Shown in pieces: positions 42,876-52,067 of a stretch of DNA of 64,000 bases (its first letter is position 1; each line of letters opens with the position of its first letter). The DNA comes from CAZMNY01 sp964567745. GTDB lineage: Bacteria; Planctomycetota; Planctomycetia; Pirellulales; Pirellulaceae. Both the position numbers and the translations under genes were made by a program. The stretch is taken from positions 209,697 to 273,696 of the forward strand of contig CAZMNY010000005.1 in the NCBI GenBank assembly GCA_964567745.1. The letters run 5' to 3'. The notes under the pieces were generated by a model, which worked only from the letters and a program-made list of their open reading frames with translations, ran no database searches and had not been told where the DNA came from.

Positions 42876-43964
42876 ATGATGCCCGCGATAACTTCACCAA
42901 GGTTGGCTATGCTTCTGGCGATTTGGTTGGTGCCGGGTCTGCCGCTGGCCCTGGCCGCTGGCCCGACGCGAGTTTACCGAAATCGGCTGACTCCGATTGA
43001 GGACGCGAAGCCGTTGCTGGCTGACTATCCGAAATTTGTGCAGCCCATCGAGGAGGTGCGTCGCTACGAGTCGCCGTTGCTGGTCGACGACGCCGATGCC
43101 GATCTCAGCGTGCGAGCATGGCGCTACTCGTACAACGCTCGAGGAATCATCGAGATGCCGAATCGGTTGCGAGCGGACAAGACGGCCGTGATCATGGTGC
43201 ACCCATGGGGCATTGACGATGGGCAGGGCTGGAAGACGCCCGAACCGGCGGGGGCCAGCGACTTTTGCACACCGACCAAAAACCACTTGGCCGGTCGTCA
43301 TACTCGCGAAGTCATCGATCCGTTCCTCAAACGAATGCGAGGCAAGGTCTCGTTGGTGATGTACAGCTTGATAGCGCCGGTCGATCCAATTCGCAAGAAG
43401 CTGTACCGGACTTTTGACTACAGGCCGACCACCAATGAACGCGCCGAGGCGAAAAAGGAGCTTGCCGAGAAGCTAGCGAGTCTTCCGTATCAAGGCCAAC
43501 CGCTCGTCGAAGAGTTGACACTCAGTGGCGACCGGCCCGTGATCGACTACTTTCGCCAGTTCCCAGGTCTCAGCGCCGGCGACCGCTACAACGGCAAGGG
43601 ATTTTGGAATGTCCCCGTGCCTGTTTCGTCGGACGTCACTGTCCATCCGGATGACGTGTTGATCTTCGATACCGAGGGATACGCGCCGCTGAAAAAATTC
43701 CTCAATAAACACGGTATCCGCCACGTACTGCTTACTGGTTATGCGACCGACATGTGTTTCTGCCGCACGACGGCCGGCTACGAGAATCTGTCGAAAGACT
43801 TCAATGTGTTTCTCGTCGGCGACGCGACGCTCGCCACCTTTCCGGCCAACTCAACTCCGCGCTACGCCACCAACGCCCATATTTCATTTGCCTCGATTGA
43901 CCATTTGATTACCCAAGTTTCGTGGGTGAAAGAGCTCGAGCGCAAAGTCGACGCCAATCGTTAA
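42876..43964 (+). CDS. exported isochorismatase-like cysteine hydrolase
   Basis: 362 residues with a signal peptide (LAMLLAIWLVPGLPLALA). The isochorismatase fold spans ~100-350: KTAVIMVHPWGIDDGQGW holds the first catalytic Asp region (D114/D115), then Lys-rich segments, DVLIFDTEGYAPLKKFL, and the nucleophile motif LTGYATDMCFCRTTAGYENL (C294 or C296). NVFLVGDATLATFPA is the usual strand after the nucleophile. The family includes nicotinamidases, carbamoylases and isochorismatases; an exported form is common in planctomycetes and its substrate is not known. It starts 46 bases after the preceding gene on the same strand. Confidence 0.8.
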   Translation: MMPAITSPRLAMLLAIWLVPGLPLALAAGPTRVYRNRLTPIEDAKPLLADYPKFVQPIEEVRRYESPLLVDDADADLSVRAWRYSYNARGIIEMPNRLRADKTAVIMVHPWGIDDGQGWKTPEPAGASDFCTPTKNHLAGRHTREVIDPFLKRMRGKVSLVMYSLIAPVDPIRKKLYRTFDYRPTTNERAEAKKELAEKLASLPYQGQPLVEELTLSGDRPVIDYFRQFPGLSAGDRYNGKGFWNVPVPVSSDVTVHPDDVLIFDTEGYAPLKKFLNKHGIRHVLLTGYATDMCFCRTTAGYENLSKDFNVFLVGDATLATFPANSTPRYATNAHISFASIDHLITQVSWVKELERKVDANR

Positions 43965-44210
43965 AGCACTGTGGATTCGCGCGGTGCGTGTGCCACCCGT
44001 GGCGGCCTGCTTGCCTCGTGCTCGTGAATCAGGTTTCCAAGCTAAAGAGGGGATGCGTACCGAAATCAGACCCAAACGTTTCAAGTGCAAAGTGCAAAGT
44101 GAAGAATGCAAAGTGCAAAATGAAGGAAGACCCTCACGGGCTTCCCGGCGAGCCCGTGAGGGGCTGCAATTAGAGGAGGACTAGTGATCCCTGCGGTTGA
44201 ACCCAGTTAG
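43965..44210. other. intergenic region with short tandem repeats and a terminator
   Basis: Between convergent genes. It holds an AAGTGCAAAGTG / AATGCAAAGTGCAAAATG run at about 44088-44122, followed by the hairpin at 44131. No gene is seen. Confidence 0.5.
44131..44162. terminator. strong bidirectional hairpin terminator
   Basis: CCCTCACGGGCT and AGCCCGTGAGGG form a perfect 12 bp stem with an 8-base loop (TCCCGGCG), midway between two convergent genes. No U-tract is present, so it may work as a GC-rich hairpin barrier. Confidence 0.6.
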
Positions 44211-45029
44211 TCAAGGCAAAGATTCAACGACGAGCACGCCGACGCTTCGCCCGATGTATGATCGCGGCGTTTCACGGTACCATTCGTCTAGTTTCGGGTG
44301 CGCTCTCAAGAAGTGCCCGATGAAGCCTGACCAATCGTCGGGATGAATTGTCTGACAGCCTTCCGAGTATCGCTTGGTGCGAAAGCCGTTGTGGACGTGG
44401 ATATAGTTCGACCGCGTCTTGCTTGGATTGTTGCTGCGTACTGGCACGAATCCATCGCGTTGGACGACGAGACATGGCCGAACAAATCCATTGGTTTTGA
44501 CGACAAGGTCGCTTTGAGTTGCCTTGGCGGCGCCGTCGTTTCGCTTGTGGAGGCCAAGATTGATTTCATAAACTCCGTCGACGATTCTGCCTTTGACTTT
44601 CATGTCGTCCGGCATGATTGAACCGCGGAAGTCGCCGATCTTCTTTCCGCCGGCGCGAGTCACTGACCAGATTTCGACCTTCGACTCATAGTCGTTGACC
44701 TTGCCTGGTTTGCCGTGAATAAACCGTGTCACGTAGCGGCGCTCGTCACCGAATAGTCGGCGCCAGGTCGTCGCGTCGACCACGCCGCCGGGTGCCAAGT
44801 TGTGTGAGTTCTGGAACCGGATGACAGCTGCCTTCGTCTGCGGACCCCACAGGCCGTCAATCTTCGGCTGGTCCTTATCGAGCCGTTGGCTCAAGAGCGA
44901 TTGGACAATGCCGACGGCCCACCCGTTTGCCTCTTTGCCAGAGATAATAGGCAGTGCCTCTTGCCCGCAAAGTTGGCTGGCAAAGAGGCAGAAACTAACA
45001 ATCAAAACGGCGCGACGCGTTCGTTGCAT
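44211..45029 (-). CDS. secreted peptidoglycan-binding, L,D-transpeptidase-like protein
   Basis: 272 residues with a signal peptide (RRAVLIVSFCLFASQLCG). A PG_binding_1 helical domain covers ~30-95 (VQSLLSQRLDKDQPKIDGLW GPQTKAAVIRFQNSHNL). After a beta region the C-terminal catalytic-like motif reads YIHVHNGFRTKRYSEGCQTI (H211/H213, S222, C225), which has the HG(x)...SxGCxxx form of YkuD L,D-transpeptidases and related proteins, with Gln-Thr in place of the usual Val/Ile-Arg. It could cross-link or cleave peptidoglycan, which is relevant because planctomycete wall composition was long disputed. Single gene, divergent from the esterase gene. Confidence 0.75.
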   Translation of the reverse strand: MQRTRRAVLIVSFCLFASQLCGQEALPIISGKEANGWAVGIVQSLLSQRLDKDQPKIDGLWGPQTKAAVIRFQNSHNLAPGGVVDATTWRRLFGDERRYVTRFIHGKPGKVNDYESKVEIWSVTRAGGKKIGDFRGSIMPDDMKVKGRIVDGVYEINLGLHKRNDGAAKATQSDLVVKTNGFVRPCLVVQRDGFVPVRSNNPSKTRSNYIHVHNGFRTKRYSEGCQTIHPDDWSGFIGHFLRAHPKLDEWYRETPRSYIGRSVGVLVVESLP

Positions 45030-45260
45030 TGGGCGGAGTCGTCTCGAGGTCGATGGAATCAGCGTCGTACTCTAGGGCCGAGTGGCGCCAATCATTATCG
45101 TGGCTTTAAAAAAACCGACGAGCCACAAGTATCTTATACTCTGTCTTTACGGGGATGCCACTTTCGTGCCAAATGAAGGCACCGTTGATGGCCGGACAGA
45201 CAGGCCATGAGCGCTTGTGTTTACGCATTTCGATCATTACAACGCGAGAAAAATGACACC
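45030..45260. promoter_or_regulatory. divergent promoter region between transpeptidase-like and esterase genes
   Basis: A 231-base region between divergent starts. TATACT at 45133-45138 resembles a -10 box for the rightward gene, but no matching -35 is obvious. An interrupted inverted repeat GTGGCT...AGCCAC lies near 45100-45126. Confidence 0.25.
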
Positions 45261-46142
45261 ATGAATCTCAAACTCGCTTTTGTCCTTGCTCCATTGTTTG
45301 TCGTGACGGCCCTCATCGCGAACGCGCAGAAATTGACCAGCGACGTTCCCTACGTGAAGAACGGTCACGAGCGACATGTCCTTGACATTTACACGCCGAA
45401 GGGCGTGGCCACGGATCGCCCGGTCGTTTTTTGGATTCACGGCGGCGGGTGGCAAGTTGGCGATAAGAGCGACGTCGCACTAAAGCCCAAAGTGTTGACG
45501 GATAAGGGCGTGGTATTCGTTTCAACCAACTACCGGCTCTTGCCCGAAGTTAGCATGGAAGAGTTGACCGGCGATGTCGCCAAGTCGCTCGGCTGGGTGC
45601 ACAAGAACATCGCCAAGTATGGCGGCGACCCGAACCGAATCGTTGTCGGCGGCCATTCCGCCGGAGCTCAGCTTGCCGCTTTGATCTGCATCGATGATCG
45701 CTACCTTAAGAGAGAGGGCGTTTCGTTCGCTTCGCTTCGAGGATGTGTTCCCGTGGACGGAGACACCTATGACATTCCCAAGATCATCATGACTGCGGAA
45801 CATCGTCAAACGCTTTACGGCGGCAAGATGTTCACCTTCGGCCATCGTCAAAAGTTTGGCAACGATCCCGAGAAGCATGTCGATTTTTCCGCTGTAACTC
45901 ATGTGGCGATGGACAAAGGCATACCGCCGTTTCTACTGCTCTATTTTCCAGGCAACCCCGACACCCGAGCTCAAGCGAGACGGCTTGAGAGCGTGCTAAA
46001 GGCATCGTCGATTTCGGCCAAAGCGTATGGCAAGCGCGACAGCAATCACAGTCGGTTGAACAATGATCTGGGGAAACCCGATGATCCGGCCACACTTGAG
46101 TTCTTAAAATTCTTAGACCTGAATCTCAGCCGAAAGAAATAA
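45261..46142 (+). CDS. secreted alpha/beta-hydrolase esterase (HSL/BD-FAE-like)
   Basis: 293 residues from ATG 45261, which gives a clean signal peptide (MNLKLAFVLAPLFVVTALIA NA); the upstream 18 codons are not needed. The oxyanion-hole motif HGGGW lies at 60-64, the nucleophile elbow GHSAG at 131-135 (S133), an Asp is available in FPGNPDTRA and the catalytic His in DSNHSRLN near the C-terminus. The arrangement matches carboxylesterases used on acetyl- or feruloyl-decorated polysaccharides. Single gene. Confidence 0.9.
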   Translation: MNLKLAFVLAPLFVVTALIANAQKLTSDVPYVKNGHERHVLDIYTPKGVATDRPVVFWIHGGGWQVGDKSDVALKPKVLTDKGVVFVSTNYRLLPEVSMEELTGDVAKSLGWVHKNIAKYGGDPNRIVVGGHSAGAQLAALICIDDRYLKREGVSFASLRGCVPVDGDTYDIPKIIMTAEHRQTLYGGKMFTFGHRQKFGNDPEKHVDFSAVTHVAMDKGIPPFLLLYFPGNPDTRAQARRLESVLKASSISAKAYGKRDSNHSRLNNDLGKPDDPATLEFLKFLDLNLSRKK

Positions 46143-46445
46143 TCGAACATGGCGGTCAGTGAAAGGCTCTAGTGTTCTCCTGATTCCCGTAGAAAGAGCG
46201 GCTGGAGGGTAAGCGACTGAGATTGTTCGATCAACGTCAAGATTGACGCCAGCGATTCTTCGTGCGGTTCCTCAAGCAATTTTGCGACCTTACGGTAACC
46301 CACAGCCACATACCGAAAATCGCCTGCAACAAGCACCATCGAACCCTCAACGTAACTTCGATACCCAATTTTCTACAACGAGAGTCGAGTTAGGAAAGAT
46401 TCGTCGGAATCCGCAGGCAGTTTTGATTATACGTCGCCCACAGGA
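46143..46445. other. intergenic region with a possible 56-residue ORF
   Basis: Between the esterase and deoC genes. On the minus strand an ATG at 46339 preceded by GAGGG opens a 56-codon frame ending at 46169 (MVLVAGDFRYVAVGYRKVAK LLEE...), which is not recognisable. It could be a small gene or chance; nothing else is seen. Confidence 0.3.
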
Positions 46446-47144
46446 TCAGAGTTCAATTGCCGGTAGATCAAGCCTCCGCCGGCACTCGTCGAGCATGTCC
46501 TTTGTGCGAGTGGCGCCGCACCGCGTGACGCCCAGTGCGCGAACGGCCAGCAAGGCGTCGACGTCTCGGACCCCGCCAGCGGCTTTGACCTGCACGGTCT
46601 CTGCCGAGTGCTTTCGCATCAGCGTCAAGTCTTCATGTGTGGCACCGCCGGTCCCGTAGCCGGTCGACGTCTTGACCCAATCCGCGCCCAAGTCAGAGGA
46701 AATCTGGCACAGTCTTATTTTTTGTTCGTCAGACAAGTAGCAGTTCTCGAATATCACCTTGACCTTTTGGCCTGCCATGTGTGCCATGTCGACGACGGCC
46801 CCGATATCTTGTTGGACGTAAGCCCAGTCCCCGCTGAGCACCTTCGAAATGTTAACGACCATGTCGAGTTCTTTGCAGCCATCGGCGATCGCCCTTTCCG
46901 CTTCCGCAAGCTTGATCGACGTGGTGTTCCCGCCGTGCGGAAACCCGATCGTCGTCGAAGCCTTTACTGTGCTGCCGGATAGCTGCTCAGCACAGCGCTT
47001 GAGGTAGTACGGCATGATGCAGACGCTCGCAACATCGTACGCCAATGCAAGACGCATACCGTAGTCGAGATCGTCCGTAGTCATCGTCGGATTCAACAGC
47101 GAGTGGTCGATCATTTTCGCGATGTCCGAATAGCTGTAATCCAT
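46446..47144 (-). CDS. deoC: deoxyribose-phosphate aldolase
   Basis: 232 residues from ATG 47144, which has GGAG at 9-12 bases upstream and gives the normal MDYSYSDIAKMIDHSLLNPT start. The reaction is the reversible cleavage of 2-deoxyribose 5-phosphate to glyceraldehyde 3-phosphate and acetaldehyde. Catalytic residues of the class I aldolase are in place: D94 (ELDMVVNI), Schiff-base K158 (DWVKTSTGYG) and K187 (VQVKAAGGVRD). Length matches the short DeoC type. It is cytoplasmic, unlike most neighbours, and part of no visible nucleoside operon here. Confidence 0.93.
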   Translation of the reverse strand: MDYSYSDIAKMIDHSLLNPTMTTDDLDYGMRLALAYDVASVCIMPYYLKRCAEQLSGSTVKASTTIGFPHGGNTTSIKLAEAERAIADGCKELDMVVNISKVLSGDWAYVQQDIGAVVDMAHMAGQKVKVIFENCYLSDEQKIRLCQISSDLGADWVKTSTGYGTGGATHEDLTLMRKHSAETVQVKAAGGVRDVDALLAVRALGVTRCGATRTKDMLDECRRRLDLPAIEL

Positions 47145-47311
47145 CAGTGCTCCAAATTTCACAGATTGAAGTTAGGGATTGAGTAGATTCGTCGACAGAA
47201 AGTGAGCCACTCGCGCGCTCGGTTTGGCAGTGACCCTCGCACACACTTACGCGCCTGAGGAGAGGCATCTTGCAACGACGCACGGCACTGAACGCGACAG
47301 AATGGAACAAA

Positions 47312-49570
47312 CTACTTGCCTTGGCTCTTGGATCGATCTGGCCAGAGGAATCGATCTAAGAAGGCGAAAGTCTCCTCGCCGCGGATTTCGTGTGCTCCAT
47401 CGAATTCAGCCAAGATGACTCGGTCGGTCTGATTTAAGTGTCGACTCAATTCGCTCGTTTGTTTCCACGCATACTCAGTCCATGCAGGTGTGGTAATTCC
47501 GTCACGACGTCCGAACTCAACGCAAACCGGACGCGGAAACATCATCGCGATTAGTTCTGGATGGGTGAAGCGATTGAGACAATTCCAACTGTACATGTCC
47601 TCGTCCGGATGTCGCAGATAGCTCGTGTTCAGTTCGTCCGATGTAATCTTCGTTCGCCAGTCATTGAAGTTGCCCGATATCACGCTGACTGCCAATCGGT
47701 CGATCAGCGGCGTCATCCAGATCGCCGAATAACCACCGTAGGACAAACCGTAGTAGCCGATGCGTTCCGGATCCACGACATCCAGCGACGCGAGGAAATC
47801 AATGACTCGATTTGTTTTCGCAATCGGCATGGCAAGTCGCATCATCCCGACAGTATTGGCTTGCCGCATTTGTCGGGAGACTTCTTGCGACGGCGCGTAG
47901 TGCATCAACATCGGAGCGAACACGACGTATCCACGCTCAGCCAATTTGCGGCCATACTCGTGATAGACCGTGTCCTTTTTCATGCCGATCCCCGTGATCT
48001 TTTCGGGTGAGCCGCCAAAGCCGTGCTGACAGATCACCGCGGGTCGACGTCCCTCGATTTGCGACGGAATCAACAAGTTGCCATACACGCTGACGCCTTG
48101 CACCGTATCGATGGTGACACGGTAGGCACGATACTTGTCGGTCTCGAGCGCGAGCTCTCTGCGCACTTTCATTGGCGTGCCATCATCCGGAACGGATCCC
48201 ACCATTTGCCGATAGTCGCCGAGCATCTCTTTGCGAATTTGGGGGAACTCTTTGGACGGTCGCCCAAGGATATTCCAGCGCGCGTATCGTTTCTCCTCGC
48301 TCGCATCAACTTGCCTTCGCAGCCAACGCAATCGCTCTTCGAAGTGCCGGTTTCTCACTTGCATGGCGGCGTTTGATGCCGGTCCATCTTTGGCGACGCT
48401 CGGCGCTTGCGGCTTGGTCTTCTTTATGAGCTCAATCTTGAATCGATCGCCGACTCCGAATGTGTGATAGTAGCGAGCGGCCCGTTTTGCGACGGCTTCG
48501 AAGGCGGTCGTTTCCCGAGCGAACTCGGGTGCAAGCCGAATTGTTAGCAGGCGCGGTGCGACGAGGGCGGCAAGTTCTGCGTCGCCGAAGTGAAGCAGTT
48601 GATCACGCAAGCGACGATCGACGGGTTCCGCCCAGCACCGACTGCGTTGATCGAAGTAGTCGGTGACCGTTGTCGTGGCGATTCGCTCGTCGAGCGCAGC
48701 TGTCATTAGCGCCGTCATGCCGCCTTGGCCTCGCCCTGTCAGCGAGATGCTCTTATGTATCACTCCTTTGTGAGCTGAGAGAAAGTCAATGGCGGCCAGC
48801 GTGTCCTGAACGTCGATCCCCGGCATGGTGCGCCCGACGACATAGCCGAGTCGATAGAGAATAGCGCGTCGATCCTTGCCGCGGGTCTTCGCGCAATACG
48901 GGTGATCAACCAATCGCTCGACGGATTGTGCGATGTAGACAATCGAACCGTTGGCGAGCAGGGACGACACCATCGCGGCATCGCTGTCGTTAGCGTTGTC
49001 TCTATCCGAGTCGGGTCTGCCTGAAGCATGCTGCTGCTGCGAGGCGATTTGATCCAGCGCGGCCAAGCGTTCGGGCCAGGTCGTCGCGTTCGGACAGACG
49101 ATCACGGCTGGCTTCTTGCCGCGGCCCGCCGGAGTCAAGAGAAGGCCTCGGGCCACCAATCCCGCTTCGATCGGAATGCTGACTCGCTCAATGCGATAGC
49201 CACGATCTTGCTGCGCGATTCTGGAAATCTTCACAGCGCTCGGGTCAAACTTGCTAACCGTCAGTCCGAGCATCTTTCGCAAGTCCGCTCGACGGCCGGG
49301 AAATGCTTGTTTTCGGGCCGCCGGAGTCGCGAGATCAGCTTGCCACGACTTGTCGCGTTCAATTCGAGCGGCCTCGATTTGCCGCTCAAAGTAGTCAAAC
49401 ACTTGCTTTCGTTGCAGGGCGAGATCGCCTGCGTTGGCGAGCAATGGCTTGACGCCTGGCAATCGCGCGCGCTGCTGGGCCCAACCAAGGGCGGGCAACC
49501 AAAAAAGGACTGCGAACGCGTACACGCCGAGCGCGCAGCGAGGGAAATAGTTTTTGTTGGATTGGGCCAT
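47312..49570 (-). CDS. secreted two-domain alpha/beta hydrolase (acetyl xylan esterase-like)
   Basis: 752 residues with a signal peptide (ALGVYAFAVLFWLPALGWA). Two hydrolase-fold domains are joined in tandem. In the first (about 100-370) the elbow is GRGQGG (LTGRGQGGMTAL), with Gln where the nucleophile Ser belongs, so this half is probably inactive. In the second (about 420-745) GLSYGG gives a proper nucleophile, FGRRDGITTP an Asp, and GAHEIRG the catalytic His. CQHGFGGSPEKITGIG forms the oxyanion strand. Such planctomycete proteins resemble acetyl xylan esterases and 4-O-methyl-glucuronoyl esterases in type. It stands upstream of deoC on the same strand, about 150 bases away. Confidence 0.82.
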   Translation of the reverse strand: MAQSNKNYFPRCALGVYAFAVLFWLPALGWAQQRARLPGVKPLLANAGDLALQRKQVFDYFERQIEAARIERDKSWQADLATPAARKQAFPGRRADLRKMLGLTVSKFDPSAVKISRIAQQDRGYRIERVSIPIEAGLVARGLLLTPAGRGKKPAVIVCPNATTWPERLAALDQIASQQQHASGRPDSDRDNANDSDAAMVSSLLANGSIVYIAQSVERLVDHPYCAKTRGKDRRAILYRLGYVVGRTMPGIDVQDTLAAIDFLSAHKGVIHKSISLTGRGQGGMTALMTAALDERIATTTVTDYFDQRSRCWAEPVDRRLRDQLLHFGDAELAALVAPRLLTIRLAPEFARETTAFEAVAKRAARYYHTFGVGDRFKIELIKKTKPQAPSVAKDGPASNAAMQVRNRHFEERLRWLRRQVDASEEKRYARWNILGRPSKEFPQIRKEMLGDYRQMVGSVPDDGTPMKVRRELALETDKYRAYRVTIDTVQGVSVYGNLLIPSQIEGRRPAVICQHGFGGSPEKITGIGMKKDTVYHEYGRKLAERGYVVFAPMLMHYAPSQEVSRQMRQANTVGMMRLAMPIAKTNRVIDFLASLDVVDPERIGYYGLSYGGYSAIWMTPLIDRLAVSVISGNFNDWRTKITSDELNTSYLRHPDEDMYSWNCLNRFTHPELIAMMFPRPVCVEFGRRDGITTPAWTEYAWKQTSELSRHLNQTDRVILAEFDGAHEIRGEETFAFLDRFLWPDRSKSQGK

Positions 49571-49582
49571 AACAGATGTCCG

Positions 49583-50986
49583 TTAGCGTTTTGTTGGTCG
49601 CGATTTGTTTGCTTCGAGCAGTTCTCGCATCGCGGACATCAAAACTTGTTCGACTTCCGGCGCTGTGTTTGACGGGGGGCCGACTTCGTAACCACCTTGC
49701 GAATAGGCGATACTGGTGCCGATGTAGCCAGGGCCATGATCGCTATAGGCCGCCATGCAGACGTTCAAATCGGGCCGCATACTTTGTGCGGCGAGTTGGT
49801 ATTCGACAAACAACTCGCCGGGCATGTGGAGAATGCGAGCCGAGCCGAGTTGCAGGCATCCGATCGTGATTTCATGTCCCGACTCGTGACGGTTCATCCA
49901 GGCCATTCGCCGGGCGGCTCGAATGAGTTCCTTGTTGCTGCTCTTTGGATCGGCCAGCACTTTGACGAATCGGTCTTTGCTGAGAGTCTTCTTCAGCGGC
50001 AGCATGACGGCTCGCGATGTCCACCTCACGTCGTCGGCGGTGACGGCAGACTTTATTGTCGCTTTCCACGCTTTTGTCATGCCGGCGCCAAGCCGACCAG
50101 CAAGAAGCTTTCGATTCGCTGTCGCGCCCGTGTTGTATTTCCCGGCGGCGATATTCCCACCGGCACCGTTGAAATGAATATGTTTGATTTGGGGCTGAGC
50201 TTTCTCGCGGGCGGATCGGGCCATGCCGACCGTATCGGCGCTCACTCCGCCTCGTCCGTAATAACTTTGAGGGTGTGAGGCGTAGTAGGTCAGTGAGACG
50301 AGCGGCGTCTCTTCGTTCCAAAAACTAACGAGCCGCACGGTCGGGTCGATTGTCCCCTCAGGTTCCGCCCGGGCGTCGGCGTTTCGCGTCGCGCTGCCTC
50401 GCCAATACTTGATCTTGCCGTCCTCGCCGATCACGCGGCGATTGGAAGCAAACTGTTTGACTCGGGCTTGTCCGTAACCGATGTGCGACACGACCTTGGG
50501 ATGCTTCACGGCGTTGCGAGCCGCCGCGGCCGTTCGCTGTACGGCGTCTTCGGCGGACTCTTGGTTGAACATCATGCCGCGCCGACCATACGCCGCCAGG
50601 ATTTCTTCTGCGTCGTAATCGACGCCCGGCGCGTCGTGCGGATGGAGAACATGGACACTCACCTGCTCGAACGTCGTGCCCACCGCATCGGCCAGCGATT
50701 TGCGCCACGCGTCATGAGCGCCATTGGAAATGGCGACCCAATCGACCGCACACAATACGATTGGCTTTTCGTTCGTTAGCAGAATCAGGCCCCGCGCGCT
50801 GAGCGGCTCGACGATGGTCTCCACCGGCTTCACAAATCCAAAGCAGAGCGGACTCGCCTCAGGCGGAGTTACATCGCATTGAAACGTCGCGATTTGAAGC
50901 GTTCGCGTTTTCTCTTCCGCATAACCTTGTTGGCTTGAGAGAATGCACGACAGGGATATGACGACGACAAACAGAAAACGAACCAT
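49583..50986 (-). CDS. secreted neutral ceramidase-like protein
   Basis: 467 residues from ATG 50986, which gives the signal peptide MVRFLFVVVISLSCILSSQQ GYA; the longer upstream frame is not needed. It begins QIATFQCDVTPPEASPL, the typical entry of the neutral/alkaline non-lysosomal ceramidase N-terminal domain family. VHVLHPHDAPGVDYDAEEIL, SLTYYASHPQSYYGRGGVSA and HFNGAGGNIAAGKYN (the His/Asn-rich metal-binding region) match the family plan. Planctomycete members are numerous and probably act on other amides or have no enzyme function shown. It is followed within 12 bases by the two-domain hydrolase gene, so the two may be cotranscribed. Confidence 0.75.
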   Translation of the reverse strand: MVRFLFVVVISLSCILSSQQGYAEEKTRTLQIATFQCDVTPPEASPLCFGFVKPVETIVEPLSARGLILLTNEKPIVLCAVDWVAISNGAHDAWRKSLADAVGTTFEQVSVHVLHPHDAPGVDYDAEEILAAYGRRGMMFNQESAEDAVQRTAAAARNAVKHPKVVSHIGYGQARVKQFASNRRVIGEDGKIKYWRGSATRNADARAEPEGTIDPTVRLVSFWNEETPLVSLTYYASHPQSYYGRGGVSADTVGMARSAREKAQPQIKHIHFNGAGGNIAAGKYNTGATANRKLLAGRLGAGMTKAWKATIKSAVTADDVRWTSRAVMLPLKKTLSKDRFVKVLADPKSSNKELIRAARRMAWMNRHESGHEITIGCLQLGSARILHMPGELFVEYQLAAQSMRPDLNVCMAAYSDHGPGYIGTSIAYSQGGYEVGPPSNTAPEVEQVLMSAMRELLEANKSRPTKR

Positions 50987-51140
50987 GGGTAGGCCTTTCC
51001 TTGAAGAAACGCGTCGTCGTCGCGGGTGCGCCCGCGTTCGCTTCACAATATACAACGGCCAATGTCGGCGATCGACCATGAAGTGTTGGCGGAAGGGCGA
51101 AAGACCAAGCTGATCGTCCGATCTGTGTTTCGAGAAGCCT

Positions 51141-51570
51141 TCAGCGACGCAGTTCCTTGTCGAACATCTGGAAGGCGAGGCGCCCATTCCAAACGTGAGA
51201 TCCTTCGAACCGATCAAATTGAAGTTGCGTTGGCGCGCCGAGCGCCTGGTAAGCGAGTCGCAGTCTGGCTCGAAAAACGTCATCCCATTTGGGGACGATC
51301 AAGGTATCTGTCGAGCCGGTTTCCCACACGCATGGGCGCGGTGCGATCAATGATCCGATTTCCGAATAGTCGCCGTGTTTGAGCAAGCCGGGAATGATCT
51401 GCGCGCCACAACTGTATCGCTTCGTTAACCGTTCCTGCAGCAAGTTGAGTGCTCCACTGACAGCGGCAACGCGAATTCGCTTGTCGATGGCTGCCGCCAG
51501 CATTGTCATGCGACCTCCGCAAGAGAGTCCAGCACAGGCAATTCGGTCGGGAATGACTTCGGCTCGATTC
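51141..51570 (-). pseudogene. C-terminal fragment of a dienelactone hydrolase-like alpha/beta hydrolase
   Basis: On the minus strand the frame from about 51555 reads EVIPDRIACAGLSCGGRMTM LAAAIDKRIRVAAVSGALNL, LIAPRPCVWETGSTDTLIVP and ends with FEGSHVWNG. GLSCGG holds Cys where the nucleophile Ser is normal, GSTDTL the Asp and GSHVWNG the His. A TAG lies just before the fragment. The N-terminal half is missing from this strand; a matching piece lies inverted immediately to the right. Confidence 0.65.
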
Positions 51571-51653
51571 TATACCACGCAGACTATGCACTTCAGTTTG
51601 TGCGGCGCGGTTATGTCGTCGCGGCGCCGTGCATGACTCCCTTCGGGCGTAGG
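51571..51653 (+). pseudogene. inverted internal segment of the same hydrolase
   Basis: On the plus strand this reads DYALQFVRRGYVVAAPCMTP FGRR, the strand before the nucleophile elbow in this hydrolase family. It lies in the opposite orientation to the C-terminal fragment that would normally follow it, marking an inversion. Confidence 0.5.
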
Positions 51654-51979
51654 GTCAATTCAGACAGGTACGGAGGTGTAGCAAGTCGATCGACGAGTTG
51701 AATTCGTTTATTCGCGTTGGTGTTCGCCAGAAACTTTCGAGTGGCGTCGGCAGTCGGCACGGCGCCGGTTAAATCCAAGGTCACTCGGCGGATAAAATCG
51801 GCATCGGAACATCGCTCAGCCGCCGACACTTTCCATGGTGCGAAACCAGCGTTGATGTGTTGATCAATCATCGTGTGCAGCGATGCTTCGTTTACGTGGG
51901 AATCCACTTGCCCGCACAGAATGGATGCGACCGCGAGAGCACAGATTAGTATGCGTTTGTGTGGCAATTGATTGAGCAT
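51611..51979 (-). pseudogene. N-terminal fragment of a DUF1549 (PSCyt2) protein
   Basis: From ATG 51979 the minus strand encodes a signal peptide (RILICALAVASILCGQ) and the start of a DUF1549 domain: ASLHTMIDQHINAGFAPWKV, CSDADFIRRVTLDLTGAVPT and RIQLVDRLATPPYLSEL. Homology stops near 51665, after about 110 residues, and the last codons up to 51611 are read from the inverted hydrolase segment. No DUF1553 part or partner gene follows. The fragment is a sixth trace of the cytochrome-type genes in the window. Confidence 0.65.
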
Positions 51980-52067
51980 AGAGTGGCCTGCTTCAGGGGT
52001 GGGATTTTCGCAGGGAGGCGGGCGAGTTTGATTTATGCCGTCGGCGTCGGTGCTGAGCTCGCGTCTG

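Noticed and set aside
44088..44122. Short AAGTGCAAAGTG repeats considered as a CRISPR array
   Set aside because: Units are about 10 bases, contiguous and without spacers; a simple intergenic tandem repeat.
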